Part shown: piece after piece, positions 11,747-22,693 of the stretch
Numbering within the stretch: the stretch's first letter is position 1
Layout of the letters: every line of letters starts with the position of its first letter
Source of the DNA: Macrothele yani
Lineage: Eukaryota; Arthropoda; Arachnida; Araneae; Macrothelidae
Direction of reading: 5' to 3'
DNA: 64,000 bases
Assembly (NCBI GenBank): GCA_039090855.1
Contig: CM077005.1
Location: 76,566,607 to 76,630,606 of the forward strand
Notes under the pieces: model-generated
What the model was told of the DNA's origin: nothing
Databases searched by the model: none
What the model saw: only the letters and a program-made list of their open reading frames with translations
Program-made: the position numbers and the translations under genes

Positions 11747-13150
11747 CACTGCTGCCCACCCAAAATGCAACACCAAAAAGGAAGCATCCGATTGGCCCGA
11801 AATTCGCAGCATGCTTCGCCCGCGAGAGGACATGCAAACTAATAGTATTGCAGGACATATGCAAATCATGTGCGCCCGGCACGCCACCGAGAAGCACTAT
11901 AAGAAGGGTGCACAAAAGGCGGGGTGTTAGTGGTGGAAGTGTGTTTTGCTGCAGGACCTGTGCGTAGGAAGCTTCCTGATGCCTCGTCGCAGAATACGGC
12001 AGTCATTCCAGCACGTTTCGGAGTGCGACAAAGGACGAATAGTGGCTTATTGCGACAGCGCTTTATCGTACCGAGACATCGGCGCCCGTATAGGACGACA
12101 TCCAGCTACAGTGAGGTGAGTATGGATTCGGTGTGTGCAGGAGGGGCGGACGGACCAACGTGAGCGATTGCCGCAGCTGCGGCACACCACCGAACAAGAG
12201 GACCGGCATGTTGTACGGCGGGCGATGACGGCTCGCACCGCCACATCACGAGCGTTAGCGCAGAAATTAGGGTGTGTTGCGCAACAACCTGTACGTTACC
12301 GTTCAACGTCGTCTGCCGGAGCGGGGACTTGTCGCACGGCGCCCATTGCTCCGATTACCATTGACGTTACACCACCGGCGAGTGCGGCGGCAGTGGGCCG
12401 TTGAACGCCACACCTGGACTACGGAATGGCACGACATTGTCTTCTCCGACGAATGCCGCTTCTGCCTGCAACACCACGATGGTCGGATCCGCGTGGGACG
12501 GCACCGCGGCGAGAGACTGTATGACGCATGCATTATGCATCGCCGTACCAGTCCGTCGCCTGGCGTTATGGTTTGGGGCGCAATCGGATATGACACCCGC
12601 ACCCCTCCGGTACGCATTGCCGGTACATTCAACAGCCACAGCTACATCTCCGACGTTTTGGAGCCTGTAGTCCTCTTTTATCTGCAGGACCTGCCAGCGG
12701 CCACGTTTCAACACGACAATGTGCGCCCGCACGTCGCACTCATCGTGCGACAATTCTTCACGGCCCACTAGGTGTCACTGCTGCCATGGCCCGGCCTGTT
12801 CTTCCGATATGTCGCCCATCGAACACGTCTGGTCGCTGATCGGCAACCGAGTGGCCCGGCAAGCACCACCCGCGGCTACGCCTGATGAACTGTGGCAACG
12901 TTTGGAAATAGCCTGGACCGATATGCCCCAAGCCCACATCCAAAGCCTGTTTCGTTCGATGCCACGGCGTGTAGCGGCCGTTATTGCCAGCCATGTGGGC
13001 CACACGAACTATTGATGTCTGCGCGTTCCGCAAGTCGCACGGGCCTGTATAAGCTCAATCGTTTCATCTTTGTATCTGTTGTTATGTGTCCAGTAAATCT
13101 GGCTTTGCTATCTCGTGTCCTTGGTGTTGCATTTTGTGTCGCCAGCAGTG
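11747..13150 (+). mobile_element. Tc1-like transposon, 1.4 kb
   Basis: Terminal inverted repeats begin CACTGCTG and share AAAATGCAACACCAA inside both ends. TA dinucleotides flank both ends (11745-11746 and 13151-13152), the target duplication of this superfamily. The element is unusually GC-rich compared with its surroundings. It contains one broken transposase gene. Confidence 0.92.
11979..13015 (+). pseudogene. Tc1-like DD34E transposase, broken
   Basis: Cut-and-paste transposase. It opens MPRRRIRQSF and has a helix-turn-helix N-terminus (SECDKGRIVAYCDSALSYRD). The catalytic domain shows VFSDECRF (first D), FQHDN (second D) and SPIEHVW (E), with 34 residues between the last two, and the protein ends VGHTNY. 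The frame is broken by a TGA in the helix-turn-helix region (about 12117), a frameshift near 12285, a TAG at 12769-12771 and a further frameshift near 12795, so no active protein can be made. All three catalytic residues are still readable. Confidence 0.9.
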
Positions 13151-13454
13151 TATTTTTACTAACAATGGTCAACGGAATGTTTATTTACATCTTTATATAA
13201 CGGAAAACGTTTTACCTACGTGAATAAACTGGATCGAATGAATATTAAATTGTATATATACATCACACAGTCCAACGGCATAACGCAATCAGATCTTCGA
13301 GAGTGTTCGCTGTTCCGATGAGGAGAACTTTAATGCGAATGTCTGCTAGCGTTGTTTTGCGCAACGGTTCGCTCAGAAAAGAGAAGACTTCGGATTTTGG
13401 ACTATCCCAATCCCTCCATGCTTTCGCCTTCAACAGCGCGTGAGCCAACCGCAC

Positions 13455-13640
13455 GCTTCTCCCATAAACTTTACATGGGAACGTTGCCGCAGCACAATGC
13501 CCGAACCGTTGCCCCAATCTCAGTTTTCTCTTCGACTGGCACATCTACATGATAGGACCTTTATTTTGATACCTGAACCACATTTTTACGTTCAGCAGTT
13601 CTCTTAAAACAGAACTCACAGTAAAAAAACCTTATAGAAT
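13455..13640 (+). repeat. Direct repeat flanking a Tc1-like element, right copy
   Basis: Partner of the repeat at 11516-11700, about 1.94 kb downstream, with shared stretches such as CTTTATTTTGATACCTGAACC-like and AGTAAAAAACCTTATAGAAT-like sequence. This suggests a local tandem duplication or two copies of one unidentified repeat. Confidence 0.8.
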
Positions 13641-15075
13641 TAATATATAGATGACCAAAATCACTGTCCGTTATTCTGAGGGTCCGTTATTTGTAGATAA
13701 ATGTACACAACCGTAAATACTTCGGGTATGTGGATAATAAAATTGTCCGCCCAAGAAGTTGTCAGCTATTCGAGAGGGTAAGGAGGTTTTTATGTGTATA
13801 TACATTTTTTCAAAGTCAGAGATTTTTGTTTTACATACATTTTACATATATTTCTGCATCTGTTTTTTTTTTTTATATAAATCACACTCAGTACTTCTAG
13901 TAATTCTATATAGATTCTCAATCAATGTAATCAATACTAAAATTATCGTGTAACTATCAAAAAAAAAAAAAAACAAGGGATAGAGTATAACAAGCATTCT
14001 TCGTATTGAAAAATAAGGGGTGAGGGTGATCAAACAAATATTTTTCTGATGACATGCTACACATTTTCTGAAAGTTTGCTAAGAAAAAAAGCAAAGGAAA
14101 TTTCCTTGTCTTTGTTATGGGTTTTTTTCACGCAGTTCACACATGTGCATACATGATTCTTGTATAATAAAACAGAATAATGGAAATTACCAAACGTTTT
14201 TCCGAATAAGAAAATAGAAATTAATAAATATTTCCTCTTAAATGAAAAAAAAAAATATTTCCTCTTAAATGAAGAGAAAACTGAGATCAAATCCACTTCT
14301 ATCTAAGTGCCTTAATGTGGATTTCTAAATTTAATGGTGTTTTCGGACCGCAAGGTGTTGCGTTGCTCCTTTTCTGGACAACGGATTTTATTGCGGAAAA
14401 TCAACAGCAATGAAATTATTCCTTCCTAAGTTATCTCTGCATGCAAAATCATCGCTTGGCGTTGCAAGCATTTGTGTTTCTAGTTTGATATGAAACAATG
14501 TCTTGAACAGAATGGGCCAATTGCAGATCCATTTGACATTTCTCATTTTCTGTCCGTTGGAAATTATATTTACATTCTTGATTAAGCCTAACGCCTCGTA
14601 ATTCATCTAGTGGTGTTAGCATTAATCAAGGTATCTTAATTAATCCTAACTGTGTGTAACGATTCGCTCCACTTTACCTCTTTCATTTGCGAATATCGCT
14701 TTCATTAATCATGAGGTTAAAAAGCTCGTGTCAACAAAGATTAGTTCGATTGCTTTAGTGAATAACGATGAAACTTTTTCTCTTCTAGAGATCCTTCTTT
14801 TTATACTTATCGGACATCAAAAATAAATCTGTGGGGCTTCCCTATTAATTCTTTGCTACGCTCTCTGATTGTACACTGCACTCCGTTTTACTTTGAAAGA
14901 TCAACAGACTGCGTTAATGCTCAAACTAAATGCAGAAATATAACGCTACAAAATCAATACCACTTTAGAGTTTTACTTTCATTTCACATTACGACTACTT
15001 TTATTACTGAAGGAAAGTAGAATGTTACCTGTAGAGGAATTAGAGTCAGACCAAAGTACATACAGAAAGTAGTAA
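13641..15075. other. Unassigned AT-rich stretch
   Basis: No gene was recognised. There are A and T homopolymers (13862-13874 and about 13958-13973) and a short tandem duplication of ATATTTCCTCTTAAATGA at about 14228-14272. A doubtful pogo-like terminus lies near 13680-13790. Confidence 0.4.
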
Positions 15076-15179
15076 AACTGTACTAGTAATCCGATTTTTT
15101 GGCGTAGGAACAGTGGCGTAACCATGTTCCAAAATCTGGGGGTCCGCTCACACATACACACATTATACATATATATATA

Positions 15180-16402
15180 TACACTATCTACCAACAAGTA
15201 ATTGGACACCTGTGATAGAAAAGGAAAACGAAGTTTATTCACCTTCAATAGTTGGTGGAGCCTCCACGAGCGGCGATTACAGCTACGACCCTCCGCAGCA
15301 TACTCTTAACCAGGCGTTGTACGACGGCTAGCGGTATTTTCTTCCACTCGGCTTGAAGAAGACAGGTCAGTTCCTTCACCGATTTCGGACGGTGGGGGCA
15401 CCCCTTAAGTCGACGCTCCAACTCGTCTCAGAGGTGCTCGATAGGGTTAAGGTCCGGGCTCTGCGCAGGCCAGTACATTTGATTAACCCCATTGTCACCA
15501 TACCAAGCCATGGTGGACCTCGAAATATGACAGGTGGCATTGTCATCCTGAAAGTAACATGGGTCCACCCCGTAAAACTGCCACAACGTAGGAAGCGAAT
15601 GGTCATCCAAAATGGTGCAGTAGGTCTCGAGATTGAGTCTACCAGGAATTGTGACCAAGGGTCCCGTGCCATACCAGGAGAAACACCCCCATAGCATAAT
15701 TCCACGGCCGCCGAACTTCACAGTTGGCACAATACATTCCGGCAGGAGGCGTTCTCCAGGCAGACGCCAAACCCAGACCCTGCCATCCGAACGGTAGAGG
15801 GTGAACCTTGATTCGTCGCTCCAGAGAAACTGTTTCCACTATTCAACGGTCCACTGTCTACGTTCTTTGCACCACGTTAGCAGAGCAGCGCTATTGGACT
15901 TAGTGATCAAAGGCTTGTGTACGGCAGCACGTCCATGATAACCGAGCAGATGGGCTTCCTTACGGATGGTATTCATCGAAAGAACAATCCGGGATGCCTG
16001 TTGAAACTCCTCGCGGATGTGGCCCATCGATTTGGTGCGGTTCTTCAAAATTTCTGTGGCCAGCACCCGTCGGTCTCTAACTCCCAGTTTAGTGGGTCTG
16101 CCGGTTCGGGGCACATTCCGACAGTCACCTCTCATCTTCCACTTGCCAATCACGTAGGCCACTGTTGATTTTGGGTACTTCAACTCGCTGAATATGTCAC
16201 GTATGGATCGGCAATTTCTCTGATACCCGAAGATTACACCTTTCTCGAAATCAGAGAGCTCCGAACTGCGTGGCATCTCGCATGCGACTGGTTGCGTTGT
16301 TGTTTCCCACACAATATTTAACGGCGGCGGCAGTGACGTGTATCAGGACCGCAGATATCGTCGATTGCAGGGTTGTCCAATTACTTGTTGGTAGATAGTG
16401 CA
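15180..16402 (-). mobile_element. Tc1-like transposon, 1.22 kb
   Basis: Near-perfect inverted repeats contain CTATCTACCAACAAGTAATT at the left and its complement at the right. TA flanks both ends (15178-15179, 16403-16404). It inserted in the AT repeat of the hAT MITE. Confidence 0.95.
15245..16276 (-). pseudogene. Tc1 DD34E transposase with two nonsense codons only
   Basis: One continuous frame of 344 codons reads MPRSSELSDFEKGVIFGYQ (start of the DNA-binding region), a GRPTKLG linker of AT-hook type, WSDESRF (first D), [11 protein letters not shown] (second D), [10 protein letters not shown] (E, 34 residues after the second D) and the end GGSTNY. Only two stops interrupt it: a TAG after QWTVE (about 15838) and a TGA where the tryptophan of IEHLW belongs (about 15430). 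Single base changes explain both, and there is no frameshift. I chose the internal ATG at 16276 because the protein from there matches the usual length of about 343 residues. The copy is the best-preserved transposase in the window. Confidence 0.93.
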
Positions 16403-16479
16403 TACGTATATGAGGACCTCCGACTCTGAAATTCTGCGTGGTGCTGACCCCCACCCCAACCCCCAGTGGTTACGCCTAT

Positions 16480-16642
16480 GCGTAGGAATATATAAATAAA
16501 TAAGCGTTTCCAGGCTTTCGCACATCAACCAGATGGCTTTTTCAAGGAAGTTAGATAGAAACAGTTTCTGTCTAACTTCCTTCAAAAAGCCATCTGGATG
16601 ACGTGGGAAAGCTTGTAAACGCTTATTTATATATCCCTACGC
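16480..16642. repeat. Long perfect-like hairpin of Penelope-like terminal sequence
   Basis: The left arm (GCGTAGGAATATATAAATA..., GCTTTCGCACATC, GATGGCTTTTTC, GGAAGTTAGA) is matched by an inverted right arm with few differences. The centre is GAAACAGTTTC, with essentially no loop. An RNA copy would form a stem of about 75-80 bp. Confidence 0.85.
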
Positions 16643-17396
16643 CATCATAGTTTTACTATTTCCTACATAACTGCTGTACAGTTTCTCGTTATTAATTCAA
16701 AGTACATACATCTCTGCTCTTCCGAAGGTGATTCCGAAATAAGCACACATACATCATTGCGATCAACTGCGATGCTCAGTTTCTTGCTATTCAAGAAGTG
16801 GTGATGTTGAAAGTCGTGCGTTTAAATACATCCCTCACCGAAATTTAAGCACCATTTAAAACTTCGAATCCTCGTGGCAATAATGTCCAAAATATCCCGC
16901 CTATTTGACAAGTTCATAAATGGTACATCCTAAACTAACAGGGAATAGAGGGTGTAGACTTATATTCTGAAATCCAACAGCAGTCATCTTTTTTTTTTTT
17001 CATTCACTAAACAGAACACTGCACATATTGCGTACGTTAAACAGTGCGTAGTTTTCATGTAGTGCAAAGGTTCCCATTCTGGAGTACGCACCCGGAAGTA
17101 CGGGGGTATGCGAAAAACATTTAGTAATGAGGGGAAATGTATGCCTTTGTCAACAGTGTAAGAGACAAGTCAAAAATTGCGAAAATAATGTATCGCTATA
17201 TAGTGCTGTTTTTTTCGTTATTTGACCCTGAGGAAAGGCCATGTTTCTCTTGCTTTGTTATTTTGGTGAGTGGTGGGGATTTTCTTCCCTACTCAAAAGC
17301 GTGTGGCGACCCTCGCGGTTCAGCAAGTCCGGTGAGCAGTAAAGAGTGAACGAGTGAGTTCTTCCGAATGTTATCTACCGTATATGCGGTAATTTT
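16643..17396. other. Unassigned sequence
   Basis: No gene or repeat was recognised. A T run (16991-17000) and short unrelated open frames are the only features. Confidence 0.4.
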
Positions 17397-18640
17397 TGTC
17401 ATCTGATTAAATGTTCAATTCGTGTGTTATGAAATATCGATGAGTGGTTGAAAACCGGTGCAGTAAAAACTGTGAAACATAATGTGGAAGGTGATCTATC
17501 CCCAAGCGCTTCTCAGGACACGCCTTACACTTTGATGAAGAACAGTGAAAAGACACAATCTTCAGTTCCACATACAGATAAAAAGAGAAAATACTGGATA
17601 AAAGGAGAAATGCACGAGGTATGGATTTTCATTTATAGGAAATGAGGACTTTTCTAAGCAAAGATGGAAACGGGTCAACGGTTCAACAATTAATTTCTTG
17701 GCGGTCAAACGGTCAAGGTGCCCCTGACCCGATTTCAAACCGGTGTTATTTCCGTTTTATTTTTGAAAAGGAAAAAAAATATTTCAAAGAAAAATGCGTA
17801 CGGTGGAATCTTGTGGTAGACGCCGGTGGAGTGAAAAATGATGTGTCATACAAAAAAAGCATCTTAATAAAGCAAAGAAGACTTCCACCGACCGACGATA
17901 CCATATCGTAAAATGATACATCCTTTGCGTTTGTTTTCAGCGCGATTGTCCAGAGCAAGATACAGGCAAACGCCTGTCACCTGCTTCTCTGGTGATTCAC
18001 TCTTTCACACCTCGCGTGTCACATTGTAGGACTGAGTGTAACTTTTCACATCGCATCTTTTGGATTCAGCATTCAGAGATTTTCGTTTGGCGTGCTAACC
18101 TCTCCTTTCCTTTGCATGTCGTGTCGGAATTAATGTCTTATCTGTTAATATGGATGAATTTAATATTAAGGAGATTGAAAAAGGCGTCGAGGCCAACAAA
18201 TACGTTCTTGTTGAAAACAAAAAGGGGAAGAGTAAATGCTGGAAGATATTTCGTCTCATTAAGAAACCAGAATATGTTTCACAGCAACACCAATTTTCAC
18301 AAAGCTGTGATGAGTTGAAAGTTTTCAAAATGTGAATGTTGATTTCATGAGTGTTCCTTCTTTCTGAGGGGCAATGATGAAATCAGCATCCACATTTTGG
18401 AAACTTCACCTCATCAGAAGCTAGTGAAAATTGGTGTTGCTGTAAAACATATTTTGAAGCTTGATATGTTATCAAGAAAACAGAAAAAACTGAAATTAAT
18501 CATACAACAAGTTACTGGATTCAAACATTCTGAGTGTAGCACTACCAAAATTAAGTGTAAGAGTCTTAACATTACTGCGGAGGGACTTTTTGATTCTCGC
18601 AGATGTGTTTGAAAACATGTGAAACGGTTAGGTTATATGA
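17397..18640 (+). pseudogene. Possible hAT/ZBED-like transposase remnants
   Basis: Two short coding-like pieces lie here. The first (from about 17440) reads WLKTGAVKT ... DKKRKYWIKGEM, resembling the N-terminus of ZBED5/SCAND3-type hAT-derived proteins. The second starts at 18150 (MDEFNIKEIE) and reads KGKSKCWKIFRLIKK, resembling the start of a BED zinc finger, but no finger cysteine or histidine pairs follow in frame. The catalytic core was not found. The second piece is disturbed by an inverted duplication (18272-18348 and 18378-18454). Assignment is tentative and rests on short motifs. Confidence 0.35.
18272..18454. repeat. 76-bp inverted duplication with 29-bp spacer
   Basis: The left arm contains ACAGCAACACCAATTTTCAC and GTTTTCAAAATGTGAATG; the right arm is the inverted counterpart with about ten changes. 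It lies inside the putative transposase remnant, so one copy of a coding segment was inverted next to the other. Confidence 0.8.
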
Positions 18641-18761
18641 AAAACGATAGTTTCAACACTTTCTATAAGTAAGTGAGTAAATTATACGTTTCCGTAATAC
18701 ATTTATACGATTTCTATATAACCTGCTATACCCACTGCGGAGAAGCTTTTTTAACTCCCAC

Positions 18762-18866
18762 TTTTTTTTTTTTTTTTTGATTGAAAATTTAACGGCCACT
18801 CTGAGCAACTCAGTGGGCTGTAAGCAATCGCCCATCTCTAATTTAGGGACACTGGTTCCAGGGAAA
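18762..18866 (-). repeat. Truncated tRNA-derived SINE (3' part)
   Basis: A T run of 17 (the complement of the tail) is followed by GGCCACTCTGAGCAACTCAG and TTAGGGACACTGGTTCC, the 3' half of the family seen complete at 38.9 kb. The tRNA head is missing, as in 5'-truncated reverse transcripts. Confidence 0.8.
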
Positions 18867-19811
18867 CGTTCAATTAAAATTGCTAGTAATACATTTGATA
18901 ATGATGCGAATAAAGTTTGGGGGATGGGATTTTACGATTACTCTCAATCGCCATAAGCCCAATCCTTGTGTTAGTTTGATGGCTGTTGTAACATTACATT
19001 GCTCTAATCAATGATGTTTCCATGTATCAATGCCAAGTAGAACTTCGGGGTTTTATTACAGTGTTTTCAAAACAGATACGTTAATTCAGGGATACTATAT
19101 CAAATATGTATAACTAGAAACCAGTAATTGAAAGCTTACGACCCGGGAGAGGCGTTTTGCCAGCAGATCAAAGCTACGTGATAGATTCCGCTTAAATACA
19201 TCAATGTCAAGGCCTTTCCGTTTTTAATATTATTGGAAGTTTGAGCAATAACTGCAGTGATCATATCTATAAATCAGAATAATAGGCAAATACATGCATA
19301 TTGTACCTAATAGCGTGACTGACTGGACATGAGAAGAAATTTGCAAGAGAAAAGACACACGTTACTTGAAGTTGAGTAGCCAGGGTTGAAATAGAATGAC
19401 CAGAGTTTCATAATTTGCCGAAGCCAGAAAAGCGTTAATGTGTTCATTAAATTCCCCATGTATACTTGAAGAACTCGAATAAAAAATGCATTATTTGCTT
19501 TACTTTTCTCCTCTTCTTATTTATTTAATGAAACCAACTATCCTCTTCTTCTGCATCAAACAGCATTACATCGACGACTTTTATTCTCAGTGCGTTTCAA
19601 AGAATTGCGAGGAAAAACATTTTTGTGTTAGGATAGGCAAATATTTTTGTGCACGGTCCTCTTAGCGGTGTATTTTTGGACTTTATCTTATATATCAGGA
19701 AGTTTTTGTGCTATAGTGCTGAAATTTTGGATTTAAGGGTTTGATAATATTTCACGTCCCATGGTCTATGAATAACATGTTATCATACTTAAATAACATA
19801 CCTATATCAGT
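18867..19811. other. Unassigned AT-rich stretch
   Basis: No gene, RNA or repeat was recognised. Confidence 0.4.
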
Positions 19812-20120
19812 GATCTGAAATTGCTTGGCGTAGAGTAGAAATCAAAGTTTCTAAGCTTTTGCACATCAACCAGATGGCTTTCTCAAGGAAGGTAGACAGC
19901 TAACTGCAAACTGAATAACAGAATGGTTCAACAATTTGAACGTGGTGACTTTACTTGACAATAACGAATAGATGCGAACGTTATCAGGTATTCAAAGACA
20001 CGAGGCGTTATGCTCGGTTAGCACGCGGAATCATGGAAGGAAACCCAAGAGGCAATCACTATTTGAAGAACTGGTTCCAAACTCGTGGCAACTCCAATGA
20101 GAAGCTGCCATTGCACAACT
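19812..20120 (+). mobile_element. Penelope-like terminal fragment
   Basis: This matches, in reverse orientation, the right terminus of the Penelope-like fragment at 44.9-45.15 kb: GATCTGAAATTGCTTGGCGTAG, GCACATCAACCAGAT, AAGGAAGGTAGACAGCTAAC and CAACAATTTGAACGTGGTGA occur in the same order. It is non-coding. Confidence 0.75.
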
Positions 20121-21420
20121 CGCTGTTGGTTATGATCTCCTAAGTTTCGCGAGTGGCAGTAGATTTTGCGGTGGAGTAGGAAGCTAATTTCTTTACGTCA
20201 TGTAACCATCAGACACTGCATAACCTTCAGCAGAGGACTATGTTATCATAATATATTTTTATTCATACTAATCTTTCATATTTTACAATTCCTTAGATGC
20301 ATTAATTTAGTGTTTTATCACGACTTATTTTCTCCAGAAAAATTTTATATTTAAGGTTTTTTTCAATCTGGAGAATCGGATGCACTAAACAAAAATACAC
20401 GTTTTATGGAAAAGTTCTGAGGTAACGTGCCAACTGGCATGCTAATTTTCTTAAATAGTATGTTTCATAACTTCACGTGACAGCTCTCTTTAAGTGCTTT
20501 CCATGGTATCTTATCTGCTTACATACCGCCAACGATTCCAAAAGTAAAGGGGTAATACTAGCTGATGACTTTACCTGCACCGTCTAAGTGAAGACTTCGC
20601 AGGGAAATGTTGAACTCTCTCGAACGTTTTGGGATTAATAGGATCCCTGACGGCGCTGCGATAGCTGGCCCGTCAGTCACCGGAAACCACAGTCTTTCAC
20701 TGGGACAGACTCGGTCCAGAGACCTGTGGGGATCTGCCTCCCCCACGGGACTGGTACCTTACACCTTTCTATCATAACCCGTGTGTGCGACGTGCTATGG
20801 GCAGTTGGGGCAAGCAACTTTTCAATAAGAAATTATCTCATCTCTTTTTCCGGGAGATCGACCGCCAACGCGAGTTTTTGGGACAAAAGTCCTTTATTCG
20901 GTATCTTATCAAACAAAAATTATTACATCCACATTAGACTATGAGGGTCTCATGCACCCCTCTCACAATATTCACACTGAAACACATTATTCACACATTG
21001 AAAATATTTACATGGTCCACAGCGCTAGGGCCAGTGCTGTGGTGATGACCCCGGGTCAGGGACAAAAGTAAAGGGAGGACGAATTTTACTTTTCTTTCCT
21101 CTTTTATTCCTTTGCCAATCGGAAATAATTAACAGCAACGTCCTGTAGAGTGCAAGGTCACCGCAATATATTTTATAAACGTTATAAAGTATTATATGAC
21201 AGCACAGTATACCATAGCGATCGACCATATAGACCAATCGTCCAACGTCTGGTATTGTAAAGAGTTACTGTGTCACGCATACAAATTGCTTGAAGATATT
21301 CCATTCAGCTTCTAATCAGCTTCGTGAAAGGTACAGTTTTTGTCACGTACATTTAGGAAACATAATCTTATGTTCAGAAAATTATAGACACAATGTGTGA
21401 AATTATTCTAGAACACCGGT
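20121..21420. other. Unassigned sequence, part of it GC-richer
   Basis: The region 20560-20880 is less AT-rich than its surroundings and may be an unrecognised element. No termini, coding motif or RNA gene was identified. Confidence 0.35.
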
Positions 21421-21821
21421 CTACGGTCGAACCCATTTATGTCGAACTTCAAGAGACAGGCATAATTGTTCGATATACGGAATAGGTCGGTATAAACTGA
21501 ATTACTGGATATGTAGGAATCAATACAAATGCTTTGAATATGTGTACTGAACTGTAATTATTTCAAAATACATAGTTCTGAGGATGTCTGAAATTGAACC
21601 TTATTTACTTGTATATTCACGTATTCTAAGTGCAGTGAAAATGCAAATTGATGTTTATCAAACGTGATATTTGAGAAAGATTTTAGTTGTATTAAATTAT
21701 AAAAAGGCTTACAGCACTAACTAATTCATTCGTTTATGAAGAAAATAAATGTTAGTTTTGCCTGCTTTTGATATTTGCATGCTTCTTTATTTACTTCTTG
21801 AAATTTACTATGAAATCTTTT

Positions 21822-22150
21822 TTTTTTTGGAGGTTCAACGACCTTAGTGAGCAACTTGTGAAAACAGAAGTTTGTCCGTGTCCCCTCACTCCGGAGTAAG
21901 TCGCCCTCCCAACTGAGCTACGCGGACAGAATGTCTCGCTGCAGATTTATCGTACATGTTTTCATCTCTGTAGTACGTCACAAACTCAATGGGCTATAAG
22001 CAGTCGTCTGTCCATAATTTAGGGTAACTGGTTCCAGGGAAGGGAGAGAGCCAATGCCGTAAGACAAACACAACATCCATGCCTCACCGGGATTCGAACC
22101 CGGATCCCTTTCGGACGGATAATCAGGAGCCATCGCTTAGACCATTTTAC
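21822..22150 (-). repeat. tRNA-derived SINE split by a solo LTR
   Basis: The minus-strand SINE runs from a T run and GGAGGTTCAACGACC through ACTGGTTCCAGGGAAGGG to the head with GGATTCGAACCCGGATCC. It is interrupted after GAGCAACT by a 126-bp LTR (21857-21982) and continues with AACTCAATGGGCTATAAGC. Confidence 0.9.
21857..21982 (-). repeat. Solo LTR of the tRNA-containing TRIM family
   Basis: Read on the minus strand this begins TGTGACGTACTACAGAG, has GTCCGCGTAGCTCAGTTGGG (A box region) and ends TTTTCACA. It sits inside a SINE with the 4 bp AACT duplicated on both sides (21853-21856 and 21983-21986). The T-arm/B-box part of the tRNA-like region has been lost. A single LTR with target duplication is what LTR-LTR recombination leaves. 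Confidence 0.88.
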
Positions 22151-22587
22151 CTACTGCCATCAGTAGCTGAACAAACCGCAGCAGCATCAGACACTTCTTT
22201 TACTGGCGGAAATGATTTTGGTTTCGGACTTAGAGTTCTGTGTGGAATTTTAAATTTCTTTCATCATTACAATTTTGTTCACCACTTTCAAGTTGGCAAA
22301 TGATTTCGAGGTTTGTTTAAAATCGAAGGATTTTTTTTTGTTTTCTCACCATTTGACGAAACAATACTTCGCCATGTGACGTATATTCTAAATTAACTTT
22401 CCTTTCTAATTTCTTTCCCTGTGTAAATCTTGAGTTTGTTCTCAGTTATACTTCACACTTAACGTGATATCTTTTCTCTCAAGAGAATGCTGTTGGCAAC
22501 ATAATTGAGGTGGAATGAACGTGACGTATGCCTGTTGTTATGATAAGAACCAGAGATATAAACTATGAGTAAACAGTTGCTTGTGAA

Positions 22588-22693
22588 GCATTGTGGAGAG
22601 ATTAATGTGGAGCATTGTGGAGCGATTAATGTGGAGCATTGTGGAGCCATTAATGTGGAGCATTGTGGAGCGATTAATGTAGAGCGTTGTGGA
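22588..22693 (+). repeat. 24-bp tandem repeat, about 4.4 copies
   Basis: The unit is GCATTGTGGAGCGATTAATG plus TGGA, repeated in register at 22588, 22612, 22636 and 22660 with single-base changes. It is internally two related 12-mers (GTGGAGCATT and GTGGAGCGATTAAT). Confidence 0.9.

Larger units (their letters stand above)
15111..16480 (+). mobile_element. hAT-type MITE interrupted by a Tc1 element
   Basis: The ends are CAGTGGCGTAACCATG and, inverted, CATAGGCGTAACCACTG. The 8-bp CGTAGGAA lies directly outside both ends (15103-15110 and 16481-16488), the target duplication size of hAT elements. Without the inserted Tc1 element the MITE is only about 145 bp and non-coding. A second member, also interrupted, is at 55.7-58.4 kb; the two share a left region with ACACATACACACATT and an AT repeat. 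Confidence 0.88.
15076..16642 (+). mobile_element. Penelope-like terminal sequence split by a hAT MITE
   Basis: The sequence GTACTAGTAATCCGATTTTTTGG ... GCGTAGGAA at 15080-15110 resumes at 16481 with CGTAGGAATATATAAATA, then GCTTTCGCACATCAACC. The same order of blocks occurs at both ends of the Penelope-like fragment at 44.2-45.2 kb and at 19.8 kb. The right part (16480-16642) folds back on itself: two arms of about 80 bp meet at GAAACAGTTTC (16558-16568). Long inverted termini are known for Penelope-like elements. Assignment rests on the match to the GIY-YIG-bearing copy. Confidence 0.7.

Noticed and set aside
12274..12771. Independent 165-codon gene
   Set aside because: It is the central part of a frameshifted Tc1 transposase.
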